64,000 nt of DNA, from positions 1 through 64,000 of the forward strand of contig NZ_JSXC01000038.1 of the NCBI RefSeq assembly GCF_000803215.1, written 5' to 3'. The translations under genes were made by a program, and so were the position numbers. A model generated the notes under the pieces. That model searched no databases and was not told the DNA's origin. It saw only the letters and a list, made by a program, of their open reading frames with translations. This document shows, piece by piece, positions 50,719 to 64,000 of the stretch (position 1 is the stretch's first letter; each line of letters begins with the position of its first letter). Origin of the DNA: Pectobacterium fontis. Lineage in GTDB: Bacteria; Pseudomonadota; Gammaproteobacteria; Enterobacterales; Enterobacteriaceae.

Positions 50719-52413
50719 TTACTGCTCTGCTTTTTTATTCATTAACTCTTTGACCATCTGATCAGCCTTTTCAAAGGAGGAAAAGACTTTTTCGCCATCA
50801 GCATCTTTGTTGACTGTTTCGGGGATGATACCCGAATACTTGTCACGAGGATTATCCCCACGCAACCACTCGCTTGGAAAGTCTGCCATTTTCTTACCAT
50901 CGCCTTCGTAACGGAATACCTGGCCCTCTTTGGTTCTCGCGTTGTAAGGGATAATATTACGGCCTTGCTGATCTTTCAGTTCCATATACAGCTTTTTACG
51001 TAGCGCAATTTTCGTTTCAACCAGAGCGTTGTCTTTTGAATCAATCAAATTGTGCTTTTCATCTGGATCTTTCTTCATATCATACAGCTCTTCCTTATCC
51101 CATACGCCGTAGTACTGGATATATTTATATTCAGGGGTGCGGATGGCAAACATGGTTGGGGTATAAGGAAAGTCATATTCCCAGAAGTATTCATAGGCAA
51201 AGTAGTCTTTACGTTTTGCCTGTTTTTCTTTATCTGCTTTCAGGTTCAGGAAGCTGCTACCATCATAATTCTGCGGTTTTTCAACGCCTGCGGCCTCTAA
51301 GAATGTTGGCGCAATATCGATATTCGCAACTAAATCTTCAACAATCTCACCTTTGCCAAAACCAGGACCGGAAGCGATAAGTGGAACACGCATTGAGCTT
51401 TCATATGCCGTCCGTTTATCGATCAACCCATGCTCACCGAATGAAAAACCGTTGTCCCCCATCACCATCACTATAGTGTTTTTATCCAGCCCATTTTTCT
51501 TCAGCCATTCCTGTACTCGGCCAACACTATCATCAACGGAACGCAGGGTTTCATAGTAGTCACGCTGAAATTGCTGCATATCCATTTTTTTATTGTAGGG
51601 ATAATCCACGCCGTGCCAACTGTTACGCTGGTTTTTAACCCACATCGGTTTGCCTTCATAATTTTCCAGCGTATCTGCATAGGTATCAGGTAATGGGAAA
51701 GTCACTTTATCCATCGAACCTTTATGTCTGATCGCCGGATAAAAATCTGAATGAACACCTTTATGTGACAGATACATCATGAAAGGTTTCTTCTTATCAA
51801 GGCCGTCTAACCAGTTAACTGCATAGTCGGTTAGCTCATCGGTAATATACCCTTTCTGTGGGACCATTTTCCCATCAATATTAAGTTTCGCCTGTTCACC
51901 AAACATATTTATCGGGTAATAATCTCCTTGTCCTAATAATCCAACCCAGCGATCAAAACCTGCGAACCCGGCTTTAGCCGTATGATCTGCACCGCCAAAA
52001 TGCCATTTACCAAAAAAGCCCGTTTGGTAACCACTCTCTTTTAATTTCTCAGGGAAATAATGTAAACGGGACAAATCTGTCGGGTTATTGTCAGCCACAC
52101 CATGATTATGCACGTACATTCCTGTCAAAATGCTGGCACGGCTTGGTGAACACAATGAAGTGGTGACGAAGGCATTTTTAAACCAGGTGCCATTCTTGGC
52201 AATTTCATCCATATGCGGCGTTTGGATTCTTTTATTGATAAAACCAAATGCGTCATACCGCTGATCATCTAATAAAATATAGACAATATTGGGTTGCAGA
52301 GCCGTTGTATTATTACCAGCCTGATTAGGTTGGGAGATTTCGGCTGCTAATAAAGGGCTGCTGAACGCTTGCATACAACATAATGCGATTGTGCTACGCG
52401 CAAACATGTTCAT
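50719..52413 (-). CDS. Periplasmic Cys-type sulfatase
   Basis: A 564-residue type I sulfatase with signal peptide (cut near LLAA/EISQ). The signature is TSLCSPSRASILTG with Cys88 as formylglycine precursor in CSPSR. Calcium/metal residues are DDQR (Asp49, Asp50) and the later GDNGFSFGEHG; FGKWHFGG carries the conserved Lys/His. Substrate specificity cannot be read from sequence; it resembles arylsulfatase and choline-sulfatase-like members. It is converted by the anaerobic maturase encoded next. ATG 52413 has AAGGAG upstream. It lies 126 bases after the porin gene. Confidence 0.9.
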   Translation of the reverse strand: MNMFARSTIALCCMQAFSSPLLAAEISQPNQAGNNTTALQPNIVYILLDDQRYDAFGFINKRIQTPHMDEIAKNGTWFKNAFVTTSLCSPSRASILTGMYVHNHGVADNNPTDLSRLHYFPEKLKESGYQTGFFGKWHFGGADHTAKAGFAGFDRWVGLLGQGDYYPINMFGEQAKLNIDGKMVPQKGYITDELTDYAVNWLDGLDKKKPFMMYLSHKGVHSDFYPAIRHKGSMDKVTFPLPDTYADTLENYEGKPMWVKNQRNSWHGVDYPYNKKMDMQQFQRDYYETLRSVDDSVGRVQEWLKKNGLDKNTIVMVMGDNGFSFGEHGLIDKRTAYESSMRVPLIASGPGFGKGEIVEDLVANIDIAPTFLEAAGVEKPQNYDGSSFLNLKADKEKQAKRKDYFAYEYFWEYDFPYTPTMFAIRTPEYKYIQYYGVWDKEELYDMKKDPDEKHNLIDSKDNALVETKIALRKKLYMELKDQQGRNIIPYNARTKEGQVFRYEGDGKKMADFPSEWLRGDNPRDKYSGIIPETVNKDADGEKVFSSFEKADQMVKELMNKKAEQ

Positions 52414-52499
52414 AAAAAACTCCTTACATCCCAGAAAATAACTAAAAAATCTGATAGAATGGTTCTAAATATTATCAGACCAGTTTATGGTGTAGGCAT

Positions 52500-52529
52500 C
52501 CCTTTACCACTCATCTGAGTGGTAAAGGG
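52500..52529 (-). other. Perfect hairpin between porin and sulfatase genes
   Basis: 14-bp perfect stem (CCCTTTACCACTCA and complement) with a two-base loop, ten bases after the porin stop on the minus strand. No U run follows, so it is more likely an mRNA-stabilising or processing structure than a terminator. Confidence 0.6.
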
Positions 52530-52539
52530 CGCGATTAAA

Positions 52540-54534
<1,995 letters not shown>

Positions 54535-56073
54535 TTAGAACAAATACACTGAGCCACCGTCTTTCAGCCATTGGCGAAATTTATTTTTTTGCTCATCAGA
54601 AAGTAACGGCTTGGATACAGGTTTATCGTTCAATTCCATAAATTGCTCATTCTTCAACATGGGCCAGTCAGCCAGACCTGGGCCATTTGGATTACCTGTT
54701 CTAATAAAGTTTACCCAGTAACGTTGTACGGTATGAGATAGTTGCCTATCAACCGAGGTAAAAGGCCTGTTACCGACATCCAGCGTTCCGAAAACATAGG
54801 GTATTTCAGCACTGTGGAATGACTGGAATCGCTCTGCCAACGGACCAGGCTCTGTATGCGTGAAGCGATAACCATAAGCCGGTGCCGCCTCTTTGCCTCT
54901 TCCATCAGCCCAGTTGAGAATGCCGATCAGAGAAGCATCAGCTAACAACCGACGTATAGTGGACGGGACATCGCTATCAGATTTGACCGGATACATTTTT
55001 TCAAAATCAGCAGCAGATTGGGTGAAGCGTGTCGTCAGGTATTTTTTGTATTCATCACGGGTTGTGAGGTTCCAGACAGGGCTAAATGCGCTGGCTTCAT
55101 CGTAATTAGCGCCCAACAATACGGGAACGCGGGTGTTTTGCGCGCTACCTGCCGGAATGAAATCACCATTATCTACCGGGAAAAAACGCGCTTCTTTACC
55201 AAGTTCATTCGCATTATGAATATCGAGCAGGCGTTCTGCGGTTAACGCTCTCAGTTCTTTAAGGGTGTGCGCGCCGGTCAGGTTAGCCACTTTTTCACCA
55301 AGCTGGTTAGCGTTATCAAGCGGGACCAGTTTTGTTAAAGACCACGCCGTACTTTCAGCAATCGCCCGAGCATACAATCCGTTAGCAGACGGCGCAGTGA
55401 GTAAGTGATGAATAGCTATCGCACCAGCCGATTGGCCAGCAATCGTAACCTGAGTCGGGTCCCCACCAAATTTCTCAATATTTTTATTGACCCATTTCAG
55501 AGCCGCAACCTGATCCATCATCCCAAACTGGCCAGAACCATCTTTTTCGGCATTGAGCATAGGGTGCGCAAGGAAGCCAAACACGCCAAGTCGATAGTTG
55601 ATAGTGACAACAACGACGTCTCGTTTAGCCAAGTGCTGTCCATGATAGATGGGGACGTTCCCCGATCCTTGAGAAAATCCGCCACCATGTACCCAGACGA
55701 CGACTGGCAGCCGAGCGTCAGATTTTATCGTTGGAGTCCAGACATTTAAATACAGGCAGTCTTCGCTAAAAGGCCCGTTGGCAAGATACTCCGCCGTCCA
55801 CGGTATGACGATATTCGCTGGGAGCTGAGGTTGCATACAGCTTGCAGCAAATTTTGTTGCCTCCTTTATCCCCTGCCATGATGCCGTTGGCTGAGGTGCA
55901 TGCCAACGCAGCGCACCCACCGGGGGTTTAGCGTAGGGGATACCTTTAAACGATATGATCCCGCCGTCCGTGCTACCACGCAGTTCCCCATCGTTGATAC
56001 GCACGGTTGGCTCAACTGCAAATGCGCTAAGAGAGATTACCGTTATCAGGATAGGCAACATATATTTAAACAT
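54535..56073 (-). CDS. Periplasmic type B carboxylesterase
   Basis: A 512-residue alpha/beta-hydrolase of the carboxylesterase/lipase (pnb-esterase) family with signal peptide (cut near SAFA/VEPT). Conserved: FKGIPYAKPPVG, EDCLYLNVWTP, oxyanion HGGGF, nucleophile GQSAGA, acid in NYDEAS, and histidine in QSFHSAEIPYVFG. It hydrolyses carboxylic esters. In this cluster it may remove acyl groups from glycosides before uptake; that is inference. ATG 56073 has AGGAGG upstream. It follows bglB by 94 bases. Confidence 0.88.
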   Translation of the reverse strand: MFKYMLPILITVISLSAFAVEPTVRINDGELRGSTDGGIISFKGIPYAKPPVGALRWHAPQPTASWQGIKEATKFAASCMQPQLPANIVIPWTAEYLANGPFSEDCLYLNVWTPTIKSDARLPVVVWVHGGGFSQGSGNVPIYHGQHLAKRDVVVVTINYRLGVFGFLAHPMLNAEKDGSGQFGMMDQVAALKWVNKNIEKFGGDPTQVTIAGQSAGAIAIHHLLTAPSANGLYARAIAESTAWSLTKLVPLDNANQLGEKVANLTGAHTLKELRALTAERLLDIHNANELGKEARFFPVDNGDFIPAGSAQNTRVPVLLGANYDEASAFSPVWNLTTRDEYKKYLTTRFTQSAADFEKMYPVKSDSDVPSTIRRLLADASLIGILNWADGRGKEAAPAYGYRFTHTEPGPLAERFQSFHSAEIPYVFGTLDVGNRPFTSVDRQLSHTVQRYWVNFIRTGNPNGPGLADWPMLKNEQFMELNDKPVSKPLLSDEQKNKFRQWLKDGGSVYLF

Positions 56074-56167
56074 TCGTTCTACCTCCTGTTGATTCGCTTA
56101 TAGCGCATTCATTCCAGAATGGGTTGTTCTAAGAATGAATGCGTAAATGACTCATCAATACGATGAT

Positions 56168-59493
<3,326 letters not shown>

Positions 59494-59555
59494 CTATCCT
59501 TAATGCTAAACAGACTTAAATATCAGTAAGTTAAGATTGCCAGTTCTGTTGAGAC

Positions 59556-59610
59556 AAAAAAAAACCTAAATCGCTTTTCCCAATAAACATTGAGAAAACG
59601 ATTTAGGTTT
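59556..59610 (-). terminator. Attenuator terminator between bglG and bglF
   Basis: On the minus strand a 12-bp stem (arms 59599-59610 and 59562-59573, AAACCTAAATCG and complement), extended by further pairing, leads to a nine-base U run. It overlaps the end of RAT2, so antitermination by BglG is expected to control bglF and the genes beyond. Confidence 0.9.
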
Positions 59611-59647
59611 TGCCTGCCCGCCGAGACCAGCCTGACAGTAACAATCC
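59606..59647 (-). promoter_or_regulatory. RAT2, BglG-type antiterminator target with enlarged apical region
   Basis: On the minus strand it begins GGATTGTTACTG and ends GCAGGCAAAACC, both halves identical to RAT1, but 18 bases replace the usual short apical loop (42 bases in all versus 29). A further 9-of-10-pair stem-loop (59655-59682) lies immediately upstream. Confidence 0.8.
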
Positions 59648-59801
59648 TGCTTGTTTGTCAGTGCAATTTTTCGCACCGACAATAAATAACTACTTCATCT
59701 GACAGTTCACTTTCCACATATTCTATGTTTCCACTTTCATCATACGCAACATATTTACCTTACGACGTTGCTATTTTGTGATGAAAAGCAAATTAACAAC
59801 A

Positions 59802-60668
<867 letters not shown>

Positions 60669-60683
60669 TCAAACCCTGGAAAC

Positions 60684-60725
60684 AAAAAAACCAGACACCC
60701 GTAACAAGAACGAGAATCTGGTTTT
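60684..60725 (-). terminator. Attenuator terminator before bglG
   Basis: Minus-strand stem (arms 60717-60725 and 60687-60695, AAAACCAGA and complement) followed by a U run, overlapping the 3' end of RAT1, 19 bases before the bglG start. Confidence 0.88.
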
Positions 60726-60748
60726 GCCTGCTTGCGCAGTAACAATCC
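60720..60748 (-). promoter_or_regulatory. RAT1, BglG-type antiterminator target before bglG
   Basis: On the minus strand it starts GGATTGTTACTGC and ends GCAGGCAAAACC, 29 bases, almost identical to the E. coli bgl RAT. It lies just downstream of a small palindrome (60752-60770, ATGGTAG/CTACCAT). Confidence 0.9.
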
Positions 60749-61030
60749 GTAATGGTAGATAACCTACCATCTGCATTCATCTTCTCAAGAAGAATGACAC
60801 AAAAACGTGATACGGATCGATAGAAATACGTGCTGATTACACATATTTTCTTTATTTATTGTCAGCCGTTACAAGAATCAACCACCTGCCTGCGTTAGCC
60901 GTAATCATCATACGTATTCATGCAGTGGATTTCTTAGGCAGTTGCGCAACAAAGTTAGGTAAAAACACCAAATCGCTCAGTTTTTTGCGTAAACACGACA
61001 AAATATTCCATTTCCTACCTTTTACCTTCT
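60749..61030. other. Divergent region between bgl operon and pykF
   Basis: Holds the presumed bgl promoter on the minus strand. The palindrome ATGGTAG-N5-CTACCAT (60752-60770) lies in or near the leader. A CRP site is expected for bgl operons but was not resolved by eye. Confidence 0.4.
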
Positions 61031-61058
61031 TGTTTCTCGTCGCTTAATAACTATAATA
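61031..61058 (+). promoter_or_regulatory. Candidate pykF promoter
   Basis: TTGTTT (61031-61036) and a perfect TATAAT (61053-61058) separated by 16 bases, about 250 bases upstream of pykF and just before a Cra-like site. Confidence 0.6.
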
Positions 61059-61076
61059 CGGAACGTCGTTTCAATT

Positions 61077-61088
61077 GAATGGTTTCAG
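61077..61088 (+). promoter_or_regulatory. Candidate Cra (FruR) operator of pykF
   Basis: TGAATGGTTTCA matches 11 of 12 positions of the Cra consensus. Being ~20 bases downstream of the -10 fits repression; pykF is a known Cra-repressed gene in E. coli. Confidence 0.6.
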
Positions 61089-61308
61089 CTAAGCAACGTG
61101 CCACTATCAATAACATTATTATCAACGGCATCATCCACGCGAATTCCGCTAACCTCATGCGGCGAGCGGTTACGCACTTCATCATCCATTCGTTACGATC
61201 ATCTATACTTACCTCTTTTATACTGTGTCCTCATACCTTCTTTCCAGGGGCTCGCCTCGCCACTGGATAACCCGTTTTTTATCCATCACAACTTGTAGAA
61301 ACTATCGT

Positions 61309-62721
61309 ATGAAAAAGACAAAAATTGTTTGTACCATCGGGCCAAAAACAGAGTCAGAAGAAATGCTGGGCAACCTGCTGTCTGCTGGCATGAATGTCAT
61401 GCGCCTGAATTTCTCTCACGGGGATTACGCAGAACACGGTCAACGCATTAAGAACCTGCGTGCCGTTATGGAAAAAACCGGTAAAAAAGCCGCTATCCTG
61501 CTTGATACCAAAGGCCCAGAAATCCGCACCATGAAGCTGGAAAACGGTGCCGACGTAACGCTGACTGCGGGTCAAACGTTCACGTTCACAACCGATCAAG
61601 GCATCGTAGGTAACAAGGATCGCGTCGCCGTAACCTACGCCGGATTTACTGAAGACCTCAGCGTAGGTAACACCGTTCTGGTTGATGACGGCTTGATCGG
61701 CATGCAGGTTACTGCAATCAACGGCAACGATGTCGTTTGTAAAGTGCTGAACAATGGCGATCTGGGCGAGAACAAAGGCGTTAACCTGCCAGGCGTTTCC
61801 ATCCAGTTACCGGCTCTGGCCGAAAAAGACAAACGCGACCTGATTTTTGGTTGCGAACAAGGCGTCGATTTCGTTGCGGCATCCTTTATTCGTAAACGTT
61901 CTGACGTTGAAGAAATCCGCGCTCACCTGAAAGCACACGGCGGCGAACACATTCAGATTATCTCCAAGATCGAAAATCAGGAAGGCCTGAACAACTTCGA
62001 CGAAATTCTGGAAGCCTCTGACGGTATCATGGTTGCCCGTGGCGATCTGGGCGTTGAGATTCCGGTTGAAGAAGTGATCTTCGCGCAGAAGATGATGATC
62101 GAAAAATGTAATAAGGCACGCAAAGTGGTGATCACCGCCACACAAATGCTGGATTCCATGATCAAAAACCCACGCCCTACCCGCGCTGAAGCAGGCGATG
62201 TCGCTAACGCCATCATCGACGGCACCGATGCCGTGATGCTGTCTGGTGAAAGTGCGAAAGGTAAATATCCGCTGGAGTCCGTTACCATTATGGCAACGAT
62301 TTGTCAGCGTACTGATTCTGTGATGAAAAGCCGTTTAGATACCATCAAAACACCAGGCATACTGCGTATCACTGAAGCCGTCTGCCGTGGTGCAGTAGAA
62401 ACCGCAGAAAATCTGAATGCACCACTGATTGTCGTTGCAACCAACGGCGGTAAGTCTGCTAAATCTATTCGTAAATATTTCCCGAATGCCCGCATTCTGG
62501 CGCTGACAACCAACGACGTCACCGCGCGTCAACTGCTGCTGAGCAAAGGGATTGACACGCTGCTGGTGAAGGAAATCGCCTCTACCGATGATTTCTACCG
62601 CATTGGTAAAGAAGCCGCGCTGAACACCGGTCACGCGCAAGCTGGCGATGTTGTTGTTATGGTCTCTGGCGCACTGGTTTCCAGCGGCACCACCAATACC
62701 GCTTCCGTACATCGCCTCTGA
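61309..62721 (+). CDS. pykF: Pyruvate kinase I
   Basis: Glycolytic enzyme transferring phosphate from phosphoenolpyruvate to ADP; 470 residues, as E. coli PykF (fructose-1,6-bisphosphate-activated type I). N-terminus [19 protein letters not shown]; active-site segments [29 protein letters not shown] and [13 protein letters not shown]-terminal effector domain ends [16 protein letters not shown] 61309 gives the family start; the ribosome site is weak. The upstream leader has a promoter and Cra-like site. Confidence 0.97.
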   Translation: MKKTKIVCTIGPKTESEEMLGNLLSAGMNVMRLNFSHGDYAEHGQRIKNLRAVMEKTGKKAAILLDTKGPEIRTMKLENGADVTLTAGQTFTFTTDQGIVGNKDRVAVTYAGFTEDLSVGNTVLVDDGLIGMQVTAINGNDVVCKVLNNGDLGENKGVNLPGVSIQLPALAEKDKRDLIFGCEQGVDFVAASFIRKRSDVEEIRAHLKAHGGEHIQIISKIENQEGLNNFDEILEASDGIMVARGDLGVEIPVEEVIFAQKMMIEKCNKARKVVITATQMLDSMIKNPRPTRAEAGDVANAIIDGTDAVMLSGESAKGKYPLESVTIMATICQRTDSVMKSRLDTIKTPGILRITEAVCRGAVETAENLNAPLIVVATNGGKSAKSIRKYFPNARILALTTNDVTARQLLLSKGIDTLLVKEIASTDDFYRIGKEAALNTGHAQAGDVVVMVSGALVSSGTTNTASVHRL

Positions 62722-62740
62722 TCCCAAACATCAGATCGAT

Positions 62741-62766
62741 AAAAGCGCCTTTATGGCGCTTTTTTT
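62741..62766 (+). terminator. Terminator of pykF
   Basis: AAAAGCGCC/GGCGCTTTT stem with a TTTAT loop and T7 tail, 19 bases after the stop. Confidence 0.93.
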
Positions 62767-62961
62767 ATATTCTGAAACGACTTTCTACAGTGCGATAACC
62801 TAATTAATGCGATTGCGTAACACGCCGTTTTAATAGTCTAAAGCCTCGGAGTTATCCGATAAAAATAGCGCTGTTTTCCTTACTTTTTTAATGAATAGGT
62901 AAAACTCGCTGTTTCTTTGAGCGAACGATCAAAATTAAGCATGTTCTCATCAAAAATTTAT

Positions 62962-62990
62962 TCTCATTAGAAAAAAGTTTGTGTAATACT
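62962..62990 (+). promoter_or_regulatory. lpp promoter
   Basis: -10 AATACT (62985-62990) with a -35-like TCTCAT (62962-62967) at 17-base spacing in a very AT-rich stretch. The leader from GTAACGCTACATGGAG to the start codon is essentially that of E. coli lpp. Confidence 0.8.
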
Positions 62991-63022
62991 TGTAACGCTA
63001 CATGGAGATTAACTCAATCTAG

Positions 63023-63271
<249 letters not shown>

Positions 63272-63290
63272 TCGAACTGGTTAAGTAGTG

Positions 63291-63321
63291 AAAATGGCGC
63301 ACATTGTGCGCCATTTTTTTT
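63291..63321 (+). terminator. Terminator of lpp
   Basis: 12-bp stem AAAATGGCGCAC/GTGCGCCATTTT with a short loop and T8 tail. Confidence 0.95.
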
Positions 63322-63450
63322 GCCTTCATTTTGCTTGCTCTGCTTTCCTTTCAATCCGTTTTCCACGCTGCCGAACCCTATTCCACTCAGCCCTTCACCT
63401 CTGAGCCAGCACAGATGCGCCTAGACGCATCTGAACGGTTTATTTCGTCA

Positions 63451-64000
63451 TTAACGAGCGGTGGTACTGATAGCGGTAATCGGCGCAGTCTGATGCGTAT
63501 CAGGCGTTTCTGGCGCTGATTCTCCAGGGGGCTGGTAGGTATTAATATCTTGCCCTACGCTAACCACAATCGGCATGCCGGAACGGCGCACAATCGCATC
63601 AGCAACGGCTTTACTGTCCGTCTCCGCATCCTTAACAAACTTTTGCGTCTTCGCCGACAGCGGAATCTTCATCGTCTGTGGATCGTCCTTATCGGTCTTC
63701 GACAACGGCTGATGCACTTCAACGTAGCGTTTGCCGTCCGGTTCAACGGAGGTTTTAATCGCATCGTTAACGATCTGCACTCGTGTACCGACGGGCGCCT
63801 GGTCAAACAACGCCTTGATGTCATCAGCGCGCAGACGAATGCAGCCGGAACTTACGCGCATACCGATACCAAAATTCGCGTTTGTACCATGCAGCAGGTA
63901 AACGCCACCGTGTGCTGACAGGCGCAGGGCGTGTAGCCCCATCGGATTATCTGGACCAGCCGGAACCACTGCGGGCAGTTTAATGCCCTGCTCTTCGAGA
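63451..64000 (-). CDS. ldtE: L,D-transpeptidase (YnhG/LdtE-like), C-terminal part
   Basis: Truncated by the window end; about 182 C-terminal residues are seen and the frame continues past base 64000. The YkuD catalytic motif is present: HGTNANFGIGMRVSSGCIRLRADD with the SGC nucleophile Cys. A Pro/Thr-rich C-terminal tail follows (YQPPGESAPETPDTHQ). L,D-transpeptidases make 3-3 cross-links or attach Lpp to peptidoglycan. Position next to lpp is that of ynhG (ldtE) in E. coli, upstream of which sufE would be expected outside this window. Assignment among the paralogues (ErfK, YbiS, YcfS, YnhG) rests on synteny. Confidence 0.82.
   Translation of the reverse strand, partial: LEEQGIKLPAVVPAGPDNPMGLHALRLSAHGGVYLLHGTNANFGIGMRVSSGCIRLRADDIKALFDQAPVGTRVQIVNDAIKTSVEPDGKRYVEVHQPLSKTDKDDPQTMKIPLSAKTQKFVKDAETDSKAVADAIVRRSGMPIVVSVGQDINTYQPPGESAPETPDTHQTAPITAISTTAR

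Overview
The window reads as a chromosomal segment of an Enterobacterales species. Gene order is largely that of E. coli around 29-38 min: sapDF-fabI, rnb, osmB-yciH-pyrF-lapBA-pgpB-ribA-acnA, gstA-pdxY-tyrS-pdxH-mliC-anmK-slyB-slyA-ydhL, gloA-rnt-grxD-mepH-purR-cfa-ribE-mdtK-tRNA-Val, pykF-lpp-ldtE. Accessory genes between these blocks include a beta-glucoside PTS cluster with esterases and a sulfatase. Together with a dispersed palindromic repeat, this suggests a plant-associated soft-rot genus such as Pectobacterium. That genus assignment is inference; no rRNA or other taxonomic marker is present.

Layout. 1-2.3 kb: end of the sap peptide-uptake operon and fabI. 2.3-9 kb (minus strand): an orphan substrate-binding protein, an ApbE flavin transferase, a 958-residue soluble fumarate-reductase-type flavoprotein fusing OYE, FMN-binding and FAD domains, and a LysR regulator. 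9.2-16 kb: a YdeP-type molybdopterin oxidoreductase, RNase II and CstA; then an orphan araD. 17-22 kb: osmB, yciH, pyrF, lapB, lapA, pgpB and ribA. 22-25 kb: an insertion between ribA and acnA carrying an orphan oligopeptide-binding protein and a likely type VI secretion zinc-metallopeptidase effector with a lipoprotein immunity gene. 25-44 kb: the conserved block acnA to mdtK, including a 29-codon ynhF-like membrane peptide gene. 44.6-47.6 kb: two tRNA-Val(GAC) genes in direct orientation with katG between them.

47.9-60.7 kb is the most distinctive region. Eight genes on the minus strand run bglG, bglF, bglB, carboxylesterase, BglH-type porin, Cys-type sulfatase, anaerobic sulfatase maturase, feruloyl-esterase-like protein. 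Three BglG-type antiterminator targets (RAT), each overlapping an intrinsic terminator, lie before bglG, before bglF and, unexpectedly, before the sulfatase maturase. The third RAT has compensatory changes in its apical stem. The inferred model is a pathway for sulfated and/or acylated beta-glucosides. The porin admits the substrate, periplasmic sulfatase and esterases strip it, BglF imports and phosphorylates the glucoside, and BglB hydrolyses it, with sulfatase activation tied to sugar sensing by BglG.

61-64 kb returns to the core genome: pykF with a Cra-like operator, lpp, and an L,D-transpeptidase cut by the window end.
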